Assembly (NCBI RefSeq): GCF_040219335.1
Contig: NZ_JAVJSQ010000029.1
Location: 372,001-436,000 of the forward strand
Length of the DNA stretch: 64,000 nucleotides
Reading direction: 5' to 3'
From: Gimesia sp.
GTDB taxonomy: Bacteria; Planctomycetota; Planctomycetia; Planctomycetales; Planctomycetaceae
Shown here: positions 1 to 9,800 of the stretch, in pieces
Numbering within the stretch: position 1 is the first letter of the stretch
Layout: the number at the start of each line of letters is the position of its first letter
Program-made: the position numbers and the translations under genes
The notes under the pieces: model-generated
Told to the model about the DNA's origin: nothing
What the model saw: only the letters and a program-made list of their open reading frames with translations
Database searches by the model: none

Positions 1-183
1 CAGAATCACTGCCGGATTGGCTTGTACGCCGGAGTGTACGATCAGCTCGTCAAAACCGCCGTTCAGCCGGTTGCTTAACTGGGTCGAATCCGGAACTGCG
101 TAGCGGTCCCGATCACGCAGGATATCGCTGAAATCGGCTGCGGTAGCAGAGCTGCTGGGGTTCAGTGTGGCATCAGTTGCCAT
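1..183 (-). CDS. TadB-like type II secretion F protein, N-terminal fragment
   Basis: The first 61 residues of a gene that runs off the left edge. The ATG sits two bases after the cpaF stop codon and is preceded by a good ribosome-binding site (GGAGAG) inside the end of cpaF, so the two are translationally close and surely co-transcribed. The visible part has a polar Ser/Thr/Ala-rich start, then a stretch of the type LxxLIxxxGxxxxPxxxL that commonly precedes the first membrane helix of TadB/TadC proteins. In Tad loci the gene after the CpaF ATPase is usually tadB, the inner-membrane platform protein. The assignment rests mainly on position, because the GspF domain itself lies outside the window. 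Confidence 0.55.
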   Translation of the reverse strand, partial: MATDATLNPSSSATAADFSDILRDRDRYAVPDSTQLSNRLNGGFDELIVHSGVQANPAVIL

Positions 184-185
184 GA

Positions 186-1547
186 TTAGCTCTCCTGTTC
201 ATTCTGCTGGTCGTTTTGTCTACCAGACAGTGGCAGTTCCCGGGCATGGAACAGATCAGTATTTTCATTGAAGTTGGTCTGGGTTAACCAGTTCAGGGCC
301 AGAGGCTGATGACCGGTCGCATAGAAGTTGCCATGCACGGTTCCATCCGGATCGACGTTGGTAATGCGGTAGACAAACAGGTCCTCCACCATGTATTCGC
401 CGTTCTGATACCCGATCAGTTCCGAAATACGCATCACTTTACGTTCCCCGTTTGGCAGACGGGTGATGTGTACCAGCAGATGGATCGCGGAAGCGATGTA
501 CCGCCGGGCAATCGCGTTCGGAAGTTCTGCCCCGGAAAGGGCGATCATCAACTCGAGACGGTCCAAGGCGTCACGCGTATCGTTCGCGTGGACGGTACTC
601 ATGGAACCATCGTGACCGGTATTCATCGCCTGCAGCATTTCCAGAACTTCACCGCCGCGGGATTCGCCGACGATGATGCGGTCAGGACGCATTCGCAGAG
701 AGTTCTTCAACAGCTCACGCTGGTTGATTTCCCCCTGACCTTCGATGTTGGAAGGTCGGGCTTCAAGCGAAACCACGTCCGGCTGCTGCAGCTGGAGTTC
801 TGATGTCTGCTCAATCGTCACAATACGTTCGCGGTTGGTAATGTAGTTACTCAGGTTATTCAAGAGGGTCGTTTTACCGGCACCGGTACCACCACTGATC
901 AGAATATTCAGCCGACCTTTGACAGCCATTTCCAGGAAGGTTGCCATGTCTGGAGCGAGTGAGCCCATCTGAACCATGTCATCAAACAGGAGGGCCTGGG
1001 TTCGGAAACGACGAATGGAAAGTGTAGGGCCCTTCAATGCCAGGGGAGGAATTACCGCGTTCAGACGAGAACCGTCAGGCAGCTTGGCGTCGACCATCGG
1101 CGAAACTTCATCGATACGACGTCCGGCCCGTCCCACCAGACGGTGGATCAACTGCAGCAGGTGTTCGTCATCAGCAAAACTGATATCGGTTTCTTCCAGC
1201 AGCCCCCGGCGTTCCACGAAGACCCGATCGGCTCCGTTGACCAGCACATCGCTGACTTCCGGATCGCTCATCAGTGGTTCCAGTGGACCAAAACCATAAA
1301 TTTCATCCAGGATCTCCCGCACCATGATATCGCGGTTCTTCTGATCCAGTGCGATATCCTGCTGCATACAGAGATGCTCGGCGAGGCCGCGCAGTTTCTG
1401 ACGCAAGTCGGCTTCCTGCAGTTCGCCCGCTTTGGAAAAGTCGATCGCATCCACCATCTGCCGATGCAGCTTGGTTTTCAGACGCTGAAAGGCTTTGCGG
1501 GAATCCGCAGAGGAATTGGCAACAGGAGTTTCACTTTGTAAAACCAT
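186..1547 (-). CDS. cpaF: CpaF/TadA-type pilus assembly ATPase
   Basis: Cytoplasmic hexameric ATPase that powers Flp pilus assembly at the inner membrane. 453 aa, typical length. Visible motifs: the N-terminal region with GFGPLEPL near residue 85; Walker A GGTGAGKTT at 219-227; Walker B region RIIVGESRGGE at 290-300; the His-box GHDGSMSTVHAN at 311-322. The Asp-box, usually TxEDxAELQL in this family, reads TIEQTSELQL here, so the usual Asp is Gln247, and the usual VRGGE is SRGGE. The start ATG has GGAG nine bases upstream. It lies 15 bases downstream of the tadG-like gene and two bases before the tadB-like gene, in one minus-strand operon. Confidence 0.95.
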   Translation of the reverse strand: MVLQSETPVANSSADSRKAFQRLKTKLHRQMVDAIDFSKAGELQEADLRQKLRGLAEHLCMQQDIALDQKNRDIMVREILDEIYGFGPLEPLMSDPEVSDVLVNGADRVFVERRGLLEETDISFADDEHLLQLIHRLVGRAGRRIDEVSPMVDAKLPDGSRLNAVIPPLALKGPTLSIRRFRTQALLFDDMVQMGSLAPDMATFLEMAVKGRLNILISGGTGAGKTTLLNNLSNYITNRERIVTIEQTSELQLQQPDVVSLEARPSNIEGQGEINQRELLKNSLRMRPDRIIVGESRGGEVLEMLQAMNTGHDGSMSTVHANDTRDALDRLELMIALSGAELPNAIARRYIASAIHLLVHITRLPNGERKVMRISELIGYQNGEYMVEDLFVYRITNVDPDGTVHGNFYATGHQPLALNWLTQTNFNENTDLFHARELPLSGRQNDQQNEQES

Positions 1548-1562
1548 AATCCATCTCCACCC

Positions 1563-2831
1563 TTACTGGGTCAGATAAAGCTTATAAATATATTTGTTTT
1601 GATTTGATTCTTTCAGGCCGGTAGTCTGTCCGACCTTGTTCACAGTCTGCTCAATTTTCTGAACCGGTTGATTCAGGCTGGCCTCATCTTCAGGAGCCGC
1701 CAGTACGACGGAACGTGAAGACAGTACCCCAGGTTGCAGAATGATTTCACATGCCTGGTTATCCAGCCGCTGGACTGCCATAATCCGACCACCCACCAGA
1801 TTGGTGCAGAAAGCAGTCCCTTCAAACGAACCGGACTGTTGTTCCAGTTGATCGTATAAAAAGCAGATGCGACATTGGCCGATCATTTCCTGAAACGCAT
1901 CCTGCTCACCATTTTCGATATTCGGGCTGCACTTCACGGGCAGGGGACCGGCATCGAAGTGCAGTTCGCCCTGGAATTGCTTCAGGTTTTTGCGGGTCAG
2001 TCCCGACAGAATCTGCTGCATCACGGTATCTGTATTAAAGTGAGAACCGAAATCCAGGATCTGCATGTTGGCATCACTGATCTCACCCCGACGGGGTTTC
2101 CCTGTAAGAATGATCTCTGGTATTCCGTCAGATCCTTTGGAGACTGTTTTGGTTTCCAGATCGTAGCGGTATTCATCTTTTCCCTGTTTCTGATCGATCT
2201 GCAGTTCCCAGGTCTGCGTATGCTTGCCCGAAGGGTCCGTTTTCAGGATCGCCAGGGGATATGCGGGGACCGCCACGTTTTCAAAAGGACGAACACCACG
2301 GACATGGTTGTCGAGTGTGGCCTGAATCTGGGCTCCCGCTGCTCCCGGATGGGAACGGGTCAGGTCTGACAGAAATTCAGCAACCGGATTGGCAATCCGG
2401 CCCGGAGATTGTGTCTGAATCTGAATACTCCGCGGTTCATATTCGGTTTGCAGAAAACGTCGACTTCCCGTTTCAACCACGGGTACTGATTTACCGAACA
2501 GTAAATTCTCACCTTTAGTCAACTTGATACCGACCTGCTGGCCCGCGACAGAATTTAATTTTAGAGCCTCATTGGCTGAATGCTCGGCCCGCTGCATCAA
2601 AGTCTCATAGTCCGGCTGATCCTTGATCAGTTCATCCGAAACCATCTCATGACCAGCGGCCAGGACTGCTGTTTCGATGCAGGTCGTCACTTCCAGAGAC
2701 GCTGCATCGAGCCAGAGCCGATTGATGATCAGCGCAATCCCAGCCAGCACGACCAGCAGCACGCCGGCTGCCAGAGGGGTGATCACCCCTCGTCGTTGAT
2801 GCGCAGATCGGATTGTCTGGTGACGTCGCAT
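1563..2831 (-). CDS. TadG-like pilus assembly protein
   Basis: 422 aa. After a short basic segment (RRHQTIRSAHQRRG) there is one hydrophobic helix at about residues 17-40, beginning GVITPLAAGVLLVVLAG, which is the pattern of the Flp pilus-assembly TadE/TadG N-terminal domain. The remainder is predicted extracytoplasmic and lacks a recognisable VWA MIDAS motif. TadG-like proteins are minor pilin-like anchored proteins of the Tad system. It lies between cpaB and cpaF in the minus-strand Tad operon. The role is inferred from the N-terminal signature and the context; the long C-terminal region has no recognisable domain. Confidence 0.75.
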   Translation of the reverse strand: MRRHQTIRSAHQRRGVITPLAAGVLLVVLAGIALIINRLWLDAASLEVTTCIETAVLAAGHEMVSDELIKDQPDYETLMQRAEHSANEALKLNSVAGQQVGIKLTKGENLLFGKSVPVVETGSRRFLQTEYEPRSIQIQTQSPGRIANPVAEFLSDLTRSHPGAAGAQIQATLDNHVRGVRPFENVAVPAYPLAILKTDPSGKHTQTWELQIDQKQGKDEYRYDLETKTVSKGSDGIPEIILTGKPRRGEISDANMQILDFGSHFNTDTVMQQILSGLTRKNLKQFQGELHFDAGPLPVKCSPNIENGEQDAFQEMIGQCRICFLYDQLEQQSGSFEGTAFCTNLVGGRIMAVQRLDNQACEIILQPGVLSSRSVVLAAPEDEASLNQPVQKIEQTVNKVGQTTGLKESNQNKYIYKLYLTQ

Positions 2832-2890
2832 GAGTTACGAATTCAATCTATGGAAACAGGATAAAGATTTCAGCCGAGACGCTGGTTCGC

Positions 2891-4000
2891 TTAACGTCCC
2901 ACTGAAGGATTCTGCGGATACACACTGCGGGCATAAGATCCCTGCTGACGCATTGGACCACCCGGATAATTGGCCGGAGGTTGTCCCTGCTGCTGCTGGG
3001 CTGTCGGTCCATTGGAATTCTGAGCAGGGGGGGCCTGCTGACGCCGTGGAGCACTGATGGAATCACTGTCCAGGTCAGAACCGTTACCACCGCCCCAATA
3101 TGGATCCAGGTAGCCACCTGAATTGAAACCACGACCGCCTCCACGACTGTTAGAGTCGTAGTCACCGACCCGCAGGCCGTTCTGGTCGAACCGGTTCACG
3201 CTGCGACTGGTGCCATAGTAGCCTTCGACCACGAAGGGTTCAGGTGGTTCTTTTTCTTTGGGCTTTTCGGGGGTTTTGAGGCCCAGGATTTCATAGAGAG
3301 TCGCTTTGTCTGCATTACTGACAGCCACACCACCATCCCCTTTACCCTCGGGGGTATAACTCATGGTGATTGCACCACGATCGCGGGCCAGAATCATGAT
3401 ATTGGCCTGTTCGGGCGTCAGTTCCAGAGTCACGTTGGTTCCCCGACGGGAGTTGCTGATCTGGGTATAACTGCGGTTAATCGCGATCACCCGCACCCCT
3501 TTGAACAGGGTCAAAGTCATCCCACCGTTCATACGTCTGTCGTTGTTCAATCCACTGGGAGTCATGTGCACGTCGACATATTCACCCGGCTTGATCAGGC
3601 CATCGACCAGATCGACTGTAGATTCCAGCGGCACGGATATCGCCCGCATGCCCGGTTCCACTTTCAGTGGGGGAGTTTCACCAGCAGGGTAGAGCTGACT
3701 CGTGGAAATCGGGGTCGCTGCAGGAATGCGTTCCTTAACGACACGACCGACAATGACCTTATTCGAAGTCATCATTTCCGGCTTCAGGTTCTTGATGGCA
3801 ATCGGACCCAGACCGAGGTGTTCTTCGGTGACCAGGGTACCCGGCTCCAACTCACTGATGGCCATGGGAATGTTTCGAGTTGCAACTGGCGGAGCTTCCT
3901 CTTTTCCTGCCAACAGTCTTTTACCGATATATGCTGCAATCAGGACACCGAAGACGCCAAACATCAACAGAGTCACTTTTGCAGGGGTCAGGCTTTTCAC
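2891..4000 (-). CDS. cpaB: Flp pilus assembly protein CpaB/RcpC
   Basis: 369 aa with an N-terminal membrane helix (residues about 8-30, VTLLMFGVFGVLIAAYIGKR) followed by a SAF-type domain (RNIPMAISELEPGTLVTEEHL) and the CpaB core containing GMRAISVPLES and PGEYVDVHMT, hallmarks of this family. CpaB/RcpC is a periplasmic component that supports the secretin pore of Tad pili. The last 70 or so residues are low-complexity, rich in Gly, Gln, Pro and Asn, and are probably disordered. The start is GTG with GGGAG nine bases upstream. 131 bases separate it from the upstream tadE gene, with no gene between them. Confidence 0.9.
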   Translation of the reverse strand: MKSLTPAKVTLLMFGVFGVLIAAYIGKRLLAGKEEAPPVATRNIPMAISELEPGTLVTEEHLGLGPIAIKNLKPEMMTSNKVIVGRVVKERIPAATPISTSQLYPAGETPPLKVEPGMRAISVPLESTVDLVDGLIKPGEYVDVHMTPSGLNNDRRMNGGMTLTLFKGVRVIAINRSYTQISNSRRGTNVTLELTPEQANIMILARDRGAITMSYTPEGKGDGGVAVSNADKATLYEILGLKTPEKPKEKEPPEPFVVEGYYGTSRSVNRFDQNGLRVGDYDSNSRGGGRGFNSGGYLDPYWGGGNGSDLDSDSISAPRRQQAPPAQNSNGPTAQQQQGQPPANYPGGPMRQQGSYARSVYPQNPSVGR

Positions 4001-4131
4001 CGGATCAGTCTCCCATATTTTAAATCAGCGAGGCAACCGCCTGGCTTCTAATCTTTCCCTCCCGTTACTTCGTCGGAGGGGTTTACGAATTCTTCCAATG
4101 TTGACTTTTCGAGCAGTTTCCCGAGGGAAGC

Positions 4132-4548
4132 TTACTCTTTAATCATTCTTGTTTCCGAGTACAGGTTCTGCCCCTTGAGGTTATAACCCACGGGCCAGAG
4201 CAGGTTGGGTGAGGCGAGTGTCATGGGGATGCTTACCGCCACCATGACCACATCACCCGAATGTTTTCCTATTTCTGTTTTTATCACGGCTCCCTGTCCC
4301 AGTTGGGGAGGCAGAATTTTTTTGACTTCCGCTTCCACGTTCTGCTGGGTGATGCCGGGCATGGTTGCCAGGCGGGCACCGATTCGGCTGGCTTCGACCA
4401 CATCCGCCCGCGCGTAAAACAGGAGTGTAAACTCCACCAGCGCGAACAGAACGATTGCGAAGATCGGCAGAACCAGAGCCAGTTCCATGCTCAGGAATCC
4501 GCGACGTTGCAATCGCCGTTGTTTATTTTGTTTGCGTTTGACTCTCAT
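4132..4548 (-). CDS. tadE: TadE-like pilus assembly protein
   Basis: 138 aa. A strongly basic N-terminus (KRKQNKQRRLQRRG) is followed by the diagnostic TadE segment LSMELALVLPIFAIVLFALVE, a type-IV-pilin-like hydrophobic helix whose first Glu is conserved. The rest is a small extracytoplasmic domain with the common YARADVVEASRIGAR stretch. TadE proteins are pseudopilins processed by the prepilin peptidase of the same locus, encoded just upstream here. Length is normal for the family. GGAAAG lies about ten bases before the ATG. Confidence 0.9.
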   Translation of the reverse strand: MRVKRKQNKQRRLQRRGFLSMELALVLPIFAIVLFALVEFTLLFYARADVVEASRIGARLATMPGITQQNVEAEVKKILPPQLGQGAVIKTEIGKHSGDVVMVAVSIPMTLASPNLLWPVGYNLKGQNLYSETRMIKE

Positions 4549-4601
4549 AGCAGAAATGCTTTCCTCAATTTCTTCTGGCTATGTATTACCGTTTCGCAGG
4601 C

Positions 4602-5171
4602 TTACAGAACCGCTGCTTTGATAATCATCCAGGTCGTGACGCTCCAGGTCGCCAGAACCACGGGCAGTGCGAACGGCATGATTCCCCGTTCCAGTTTCTG
4701 TTTTTCTGTCTCTGCGACGTATTTCTTTTTCTTGCCTTTAAACTGTTTCCCGGTCGCCAGGTATTTCTCTTTGGTTTTTCGGGCACCTTTGGTTACCACA
4801 CTCCAGAACAGCACCAGCAGCGTTCCTGCCAGCACGAATACCGTACCGACAATCATCACGGCAATCGTTGCTCTGAAACCCAGCCACATGGACAGGGCAC
4901 CCATCATTTTGACATCACCGGCGGCACCACTGCCTGCCATCCAGATCAGGAAGAAGATGCCGAAACCAGCAAGGAATCCGAGGAACCCATACAGCAGTCC
5001 TTCCCAGCCATTGAAGGCCAGCTGGTAAACGATGCCCAGCACAAAGAAAGGGACTGTCAGCACGTTGTAGATTTTGCGCGACTTATAGTCAGTGATGGCA
5101 GCGATGATCGTGAAGATTCCCACGCTGATGGCCATGACATACAGGGATAATTGGGTGAGCTCAAAATCCAT
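4602..5171 (-). CDS. cpaA: Prepilin peptidase CpaA/TadV (A24 family)
   Basis: 189 aa polytopic membrane aspartyl protease that would mature Flp pilin and TadE-type pseudopilins. The two catalytic aspartates are visible: Asp28 in AAITDYKSRKI and Asp86 in the GxGD-type motif GAAGDVKMMG. Hydrophobic helices cover residues 9-27, 40-55, 60-80 and the region after 95. It is the short, methylase-less form typical of Tad loci. A Lys-rich cytoplasmic loop (GKQFKGKKKKY) precedes the last helix. This is the first gene of the minus-strand Tad operon, so its promoter should lie in the gap up to about 5800. Confidence 0.93.
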   Translation of the reverse strand: MDFELTQLSLYVMAISVGIFTIIAAITDYKSRKIYNVLTVPFFVLGIVYQLAFNGWEGLLYGFLGFLAGFGIFFLIWMAGSGAAGDVKMMGALSMWLGFRATIAVMIVGTVFVLAGTLLVLFWSVVTKGARKTKEKYLATGKQFKGKKKKYVAETEKQKLERGIMPFALPVVLATWSVTTWMIIKAAVL

Positions 5172-5801
5172 CGGTTATCTTTTCAATCAAGTAGTCTGGT
5201 TTTGGTATTTCTGCCGATTCAGGCAGCTCATATACGTATTAATTCCAGTCTGTCACATGACAGCAGATGTTGAAAATATACCTCACGTTTCTCTCCTGAA
5301 ACTTTCAATCTGGAAAAATTCCACACCTTCGCAGCTCTGCCTGTTTTCAAAAAGCGACACCAATCCGGGGAATCATTGCGATCGCTGAAACTGACATAAT
5401 CATCGCAGACAGCAGAACCCGTTGTGCACTGTTCAAATCCTGGTGCCACCCCGAAGCGAGCTATCACTGATCTGTGGCTGTGACCACTGGCAGACTGAAA
5501 TGAGTCACGTAAATCGTTACGAGGCTTGAGACTTCACCACTGGTATTTCCTCCCGCCGGTCAGAGGACGAAGATTTCGTGAAGAGCACAAAGAATTGTGA
5601 AATCGTAATCCTGACGGTTCGCGCTGCGCTGTACGATTCATAAAATAGGTAAAACCCGCTGAAGCGGTACGATCCGCATCATCGGACCGGTTTTGCAGGT
5701 TTTTCCCTGCTGGCTGAACGGACCAGACGGAATCAGTGTCAGGAACAGCGACACTTACGCAGAATATCACGAGTCAAATGTGTTTCACGGAAGGATCAAC
5801 A
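5172..5801. other. Intergenic region between the divergent Tad operon and IMPase gene
   Basis: About 630 bases that should contain the promoters for both flanking transcripts. Open frames here on either strand have no recognisable domain or ribosome-binding site and lack the hydrophobic Flp-pilin pattern, so I do not call a gene. A short perfect stem, CCGCT-GA-AGCGG, lies near 5656. I cannot name a promoter with confidence. Confidence 0.5.
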
Positions 5802-6578
5802 GTGCATTCCACGGAATTGCTTGAGGTAGCAGAGACCGCAGCTCGTAAAGGAGCGAAATGTCTGCAGGACTGGGTCAACGAATTTCGCGTTTCGGAAAAA
5901 GGACGTGCCGATCTGGTCACCGACGCCGACTTCGCTTCTCAAAAAGCGATTGTTGAGCATATCACCACACACTATCCCGATCATAAGATGCTGGGCGAAG
6001 AGGGACTGACCCGACATGAAGGGGACTCAGAGTATCGCTGGGTGATCGATCCTCTGGATGGAACATCCAATTACGTACATGGCTTCCCCTACTACTGCGT
6101 CTCCATCGGCCTGGAGTATCAGGGAGATCTCATTCTGGGAGTGGTCTATGATCCCAATCGGGATGAGCTCTTTTCCGCGCTGGAGGGGCACGGAGCGAAA
6201 CTGAACGGAACGCCCATTTCACCTTCCCGTATCCCCTCCATGGATCAGGCTATGCTGGTGGCCAGTCTGCCCGTCGGTACCAATGGTCGAGATGTCTCCA
6301 TTGATCGATTTCTGAAAGTACTTCCGGCAGCACAGACACTGCAACGTACCGGATCTGCGGCCTTGAATCTCTGTTACGTTTCTGCCGGTCGTATCGAAGG
6401 TTACTGGTCCAGTAATCTGAAGCCCTGGGATATGGCAGCGGGGGTCCTGATCTGCAGAGAGGCGGGCGGCCTGGTGACCTCAATTGAAGATGCAAGTTTC
6501 ACCATCGAAAACCCCAGTATCCTGGCGACAAATGGAACAAACATTCATTCTGATTTACAGTCATTGCTTACAACATAG
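5802..6578 (+). CDS. Inositol monophosphatase family protein
   Basis: Mg-dependent, Li-sensitive phosphatase superfamily (IMPase/SuhB/CysQ type). With the chosen start it is 258 aa, a normal length. Visible: GEEG metal-binding Glu at about residues 65-68, the core motif DPLDGTSNY at 83-91, and the second signature WDMAAG at 209-214. The substrate could be inositol-1-phosphate, PAP or a related sugar phosphate and cannot be decided from sequence. The frame is open upstream to a GTG at 5736 and an ATG at 5778. I prefer the GTG at 5802 because GGAAGGA stands six bases before it and the protein then begins just ahead of the usual AARKGA helix. Confidence 0.9.
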   Translation: MHSTELLEVAETAARKGAKCLQDWVNEFRVSEKGRADLVTDADFASQKAIVEHITTHYPDHKMLGEEGLTRHEGDSEYRWVIDPLDGTSNYVHGFPYYCVSIGLEYQGDLILGVVYDPNRDELFSALEGHGAKLNGTPISPSRIPSMDQAMLVASLPVGTNGRDVSIDRFLKVLPAAQTLQRTGSAALNLCYVSAGRIEGYWSSNLKPWDMAAGVLICREAGGLVTSIEDASFTIENPSILATNGTNIHSDLQSLLTT

Positions 6579-6801
6579 GTTTTTTGGGCAGCTTTGAGAT
6601 TACTGCTTTAATGTCCCCAAAAGACGACGTATGATAATAAGGGTCAACAGCATTTCTGATAACACAGAGTATACGTCTGACTACAAAGAGCTGGTTGCAG
6701 GCTGACCAGACCAAATTCGTCAGCAGACGCGGATGGAGCCGCCTGATGTCGAATTGATTCAGAGGTTTTCTGCTCCCGAAGTTGGGGATCAATTGACGAA
6801 C

Positions 6802-9800
6802 ATGTCACAGCTGAAACGTTTCATCTTAGTCGCAGCGGGTCTATGCGGGCTTTGCATGCTGCTTCCATTGGAGTACGTGCATGCACAATCTTCAGGGAGT
6901 GGTAGTTCTGCGCCCATGGAACGACCTGGTTCTCCTGCGTTTGACAGAACACTACCCAATTCCAGCCAGCCTGCGTCATCTGATAAGCAGAACGGCACAC
7001 CCCCTTCGGCAGCAGAATCGACAGGCAAACCGGCTACAGAAGAAGCAACTCAACAGGGGCTCTACATCCGAGGAGCCGATGGCCAGTTTTTACCACTGCC
7101 CAATCTCAACCTGGATCAGGTACTGGAATATTTGAAACAGAAACAGGCTCCCCAGACGACAGCCTCGCCTGAATATGCTATCTCTTCGGTTTCCTTGCAG
7201 GGAAACATCAAAGAAGACCGCGCGATCCTTGATGCCCGCCTCGTGATCCTGATCAATGAAGCAGATCAGTGGGTGCGCGTGCCTTTGAAACTGAACGAAT
7301 CCATTTTCCTCAAGACGAATTATAACGGTGCAGGTGAGTCGAGCCCGGGCGGTTTCAACCGGACGGACGGTTATCTCTGGTGGTTCAAAGGCAAGGGGAC
7401 TCACGAACTCAATCTGACACTGAGCGTCTCCCTCAAACAGCAACTGCCTTCCCGGCGTCTGCAACTGGTCTTACCTCAGACCGCGGTCAGCAATCTCAAA
7501 CTGACCGTTCCACTTCCCCAGATCAGCCTGGAAGTTCCTACGGGAGTCGCCGTCTCCAAGAAGTCGCTGGATGACGATCAGAGTCAGATTGAACTGTTCG
7601 GCCTGGGGGAACAGCTGGATTTGTCCTGGCAGCCGATTCCCGATGAGAAAAAAGTCGACACGGTTCTTCAGGCCGAGACTTTGTTAACGACCGATTTCAC
7701 TACGGATTCGGTATTACTCAACGCGACACAGTCTATCAAAGCGCTGACCGGCAGTTTTCAAAATGTGCAGGTTAAACTGCCCGAATCATTTCGACTGCTG
7801 GATGTGAAGTGTGATGGCTATAAAAGCCATAAAGTGATCAAAGACAATCTGGTGGAAGTCTCACTGATTGAGCCCACGGTCGGTCCCATCGAAGTGCAGT
7901 GGACACTGGAGACCGATTTCCCCGAACAGAGTGGGAAATTCCTGATCGATGGATTCGAAGTCAGCCGTGCCAAGCGGCAAACCGGCTTGATCGATATCCA
8001 GACACTGGATGGATATCGTATCTTTCGCATGGAAGGTCAGAACCGGTCGGTGTATCAAATCAAAGCCAATCAGAAAGATCTGGACAGTTCCTATCGCTTC
8101 CTGAAACAGCCATTCCAGTTACCGCTGAATATCGAGCGAGTGAAACCCTACTTCTCTGCAAAGCCATTTTACCTCGTGCAGATGTTTGGTAACCGGGCTG
8201 AACTGGATGCCCGCGTGCAGATCAATGTATTTCAGGGTGCCCTGGATAAAGTTGCACTCGACTGGCCCAATCGGACGGAGGAAGGCTGGGAGCTCGAACT
8301 GATGCAGGAGCCTTCGCTGACAGAAGCGATCGTGGTCGACCCGTCACAGCCTAACCGGGTGAATATCAATCTGTTGAAACGATCCAAGGGAACTTTCGAA
8401 ATCACGTTTCGTGCCCGACGTCCCGTGATTGCTGACCGTGAACCCTTCAGCTTTACCTTACCCGAAATCAAAGCACCCAGCCTGTCAGCCACTTCACTGG
8501 TCATCGCCAATGATACGAATGTTGTGACGGACCTGACCCCGGCTCCCAAAACGCAGGTGATCTCCTCTCCCGCAGCCCAGCTCAAACAGTTCGAACTGCC
8601 TGCAGAAGTTCAGAGTCTGCGGAAGACCGAATACCAGATCCAGCCGGGGCCCAATGAATTTTCAGCGATTGTCTCGATTCACAATCAGCAGATTACCGCC
8701 AACAGCAACGCCCTCCTGGAACTGGATGGTTCCGAGATTCGGGTCGAACAGGAAATACAATATCAGATCGAATACGATCCCCTCTCCGAAATCCGTCTCC
8801 GCGTCCCACAGGCGCTCAGGAACCGGGTCAACTTCTACCTGGACAACGAACAGAATCCGCTGGTTCCGACCTGGACTTCGGACGATACCGATCCGATTCA
8901 AAATGCCCGGCTCTCTCTTCGCAGCAAACAGCTGGGCCCCGTTAAAATTACGGCCGTTTATCTCCTGCCTCAGGATTCCCAGGCTGAACTCAACGTACCT
9001 CTGATTCGTTCTGATGATGTTCCATTTACGGAAAGTCAATTCGAGTTATCTCTCTCCAATGAGGAAGATACACAGTACCTGGAAGTCTCCAGCCTCAATG
9101 ACGCCTGGCAACAGCAACTGGGGATGAATAACATCGCCTTCTGGCGTGCCGTCGATCCCCAGGCTGACATCAGCCTCAAGTTGAAAAAAAGTGATACCGG
9201 TTCGTTATTCTCTTACTCGATCAGCCAGGCCTGGATTGACTGCAGCCTGGATGCTGCTGGGTCTTATCTGGCCCGGGCCCAGTATCAGTTTCCGGTCTCT
9301 CCGCGCACACTGGCATTTCGCCTGCCGGAGAACGCGGGAATCAAAATCGAAGCGGTCTGGTGGAATAATCAGCGAGTCACAGAGAACCTGGTACAGCAGG
9401 GGCAGGCAACCGAATTTCAACTGATGCTGCCTGCACCCAAAGAAAAAGAAACTACTTCTCATATTCTGACAATCGACTACGGCTCAACGCGGCACCAGCG
9501 CGATTCTCAGTTCAGTCCACTGTCAGTTGTCGCTCCTGAATTCGTAAATAATCTCTGGGTGGAGAAGACGTTCTGGAAAGTCAATCTGCCCAGCAACGAG
9601 CATCTGTTTACAATTCCCCGCGGCTACACTCCGCAATTCAGCTGGGTTCATCAGGGAGTCTTCTGGTCACGCGAATTTGCAGGCGAAGATGAGATTCCGG
9701 TAAAACTGAAGAATGCACCACCCGAACGACAGGACTTCCTGGGCGTGAACCATTATCAGTTCTATCGGCTGGGGCCTGCCACGAGCCTGCAGTTTCAGGC

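Noticed and set aside
1143-1541. Plus-strand open frame opposite cpaF
   Set aside because: Antisense to conserved cpaF motifs, with no ribosome-binding site or independent support.
5228-5467. Minus-strand open frame of 79 codons upstream of cpaA, considered as a possible Flp pilin
   Set aside because: It lacks the basic leader, Gly cleavage site and long hydrophobic helix of Flp pilins.
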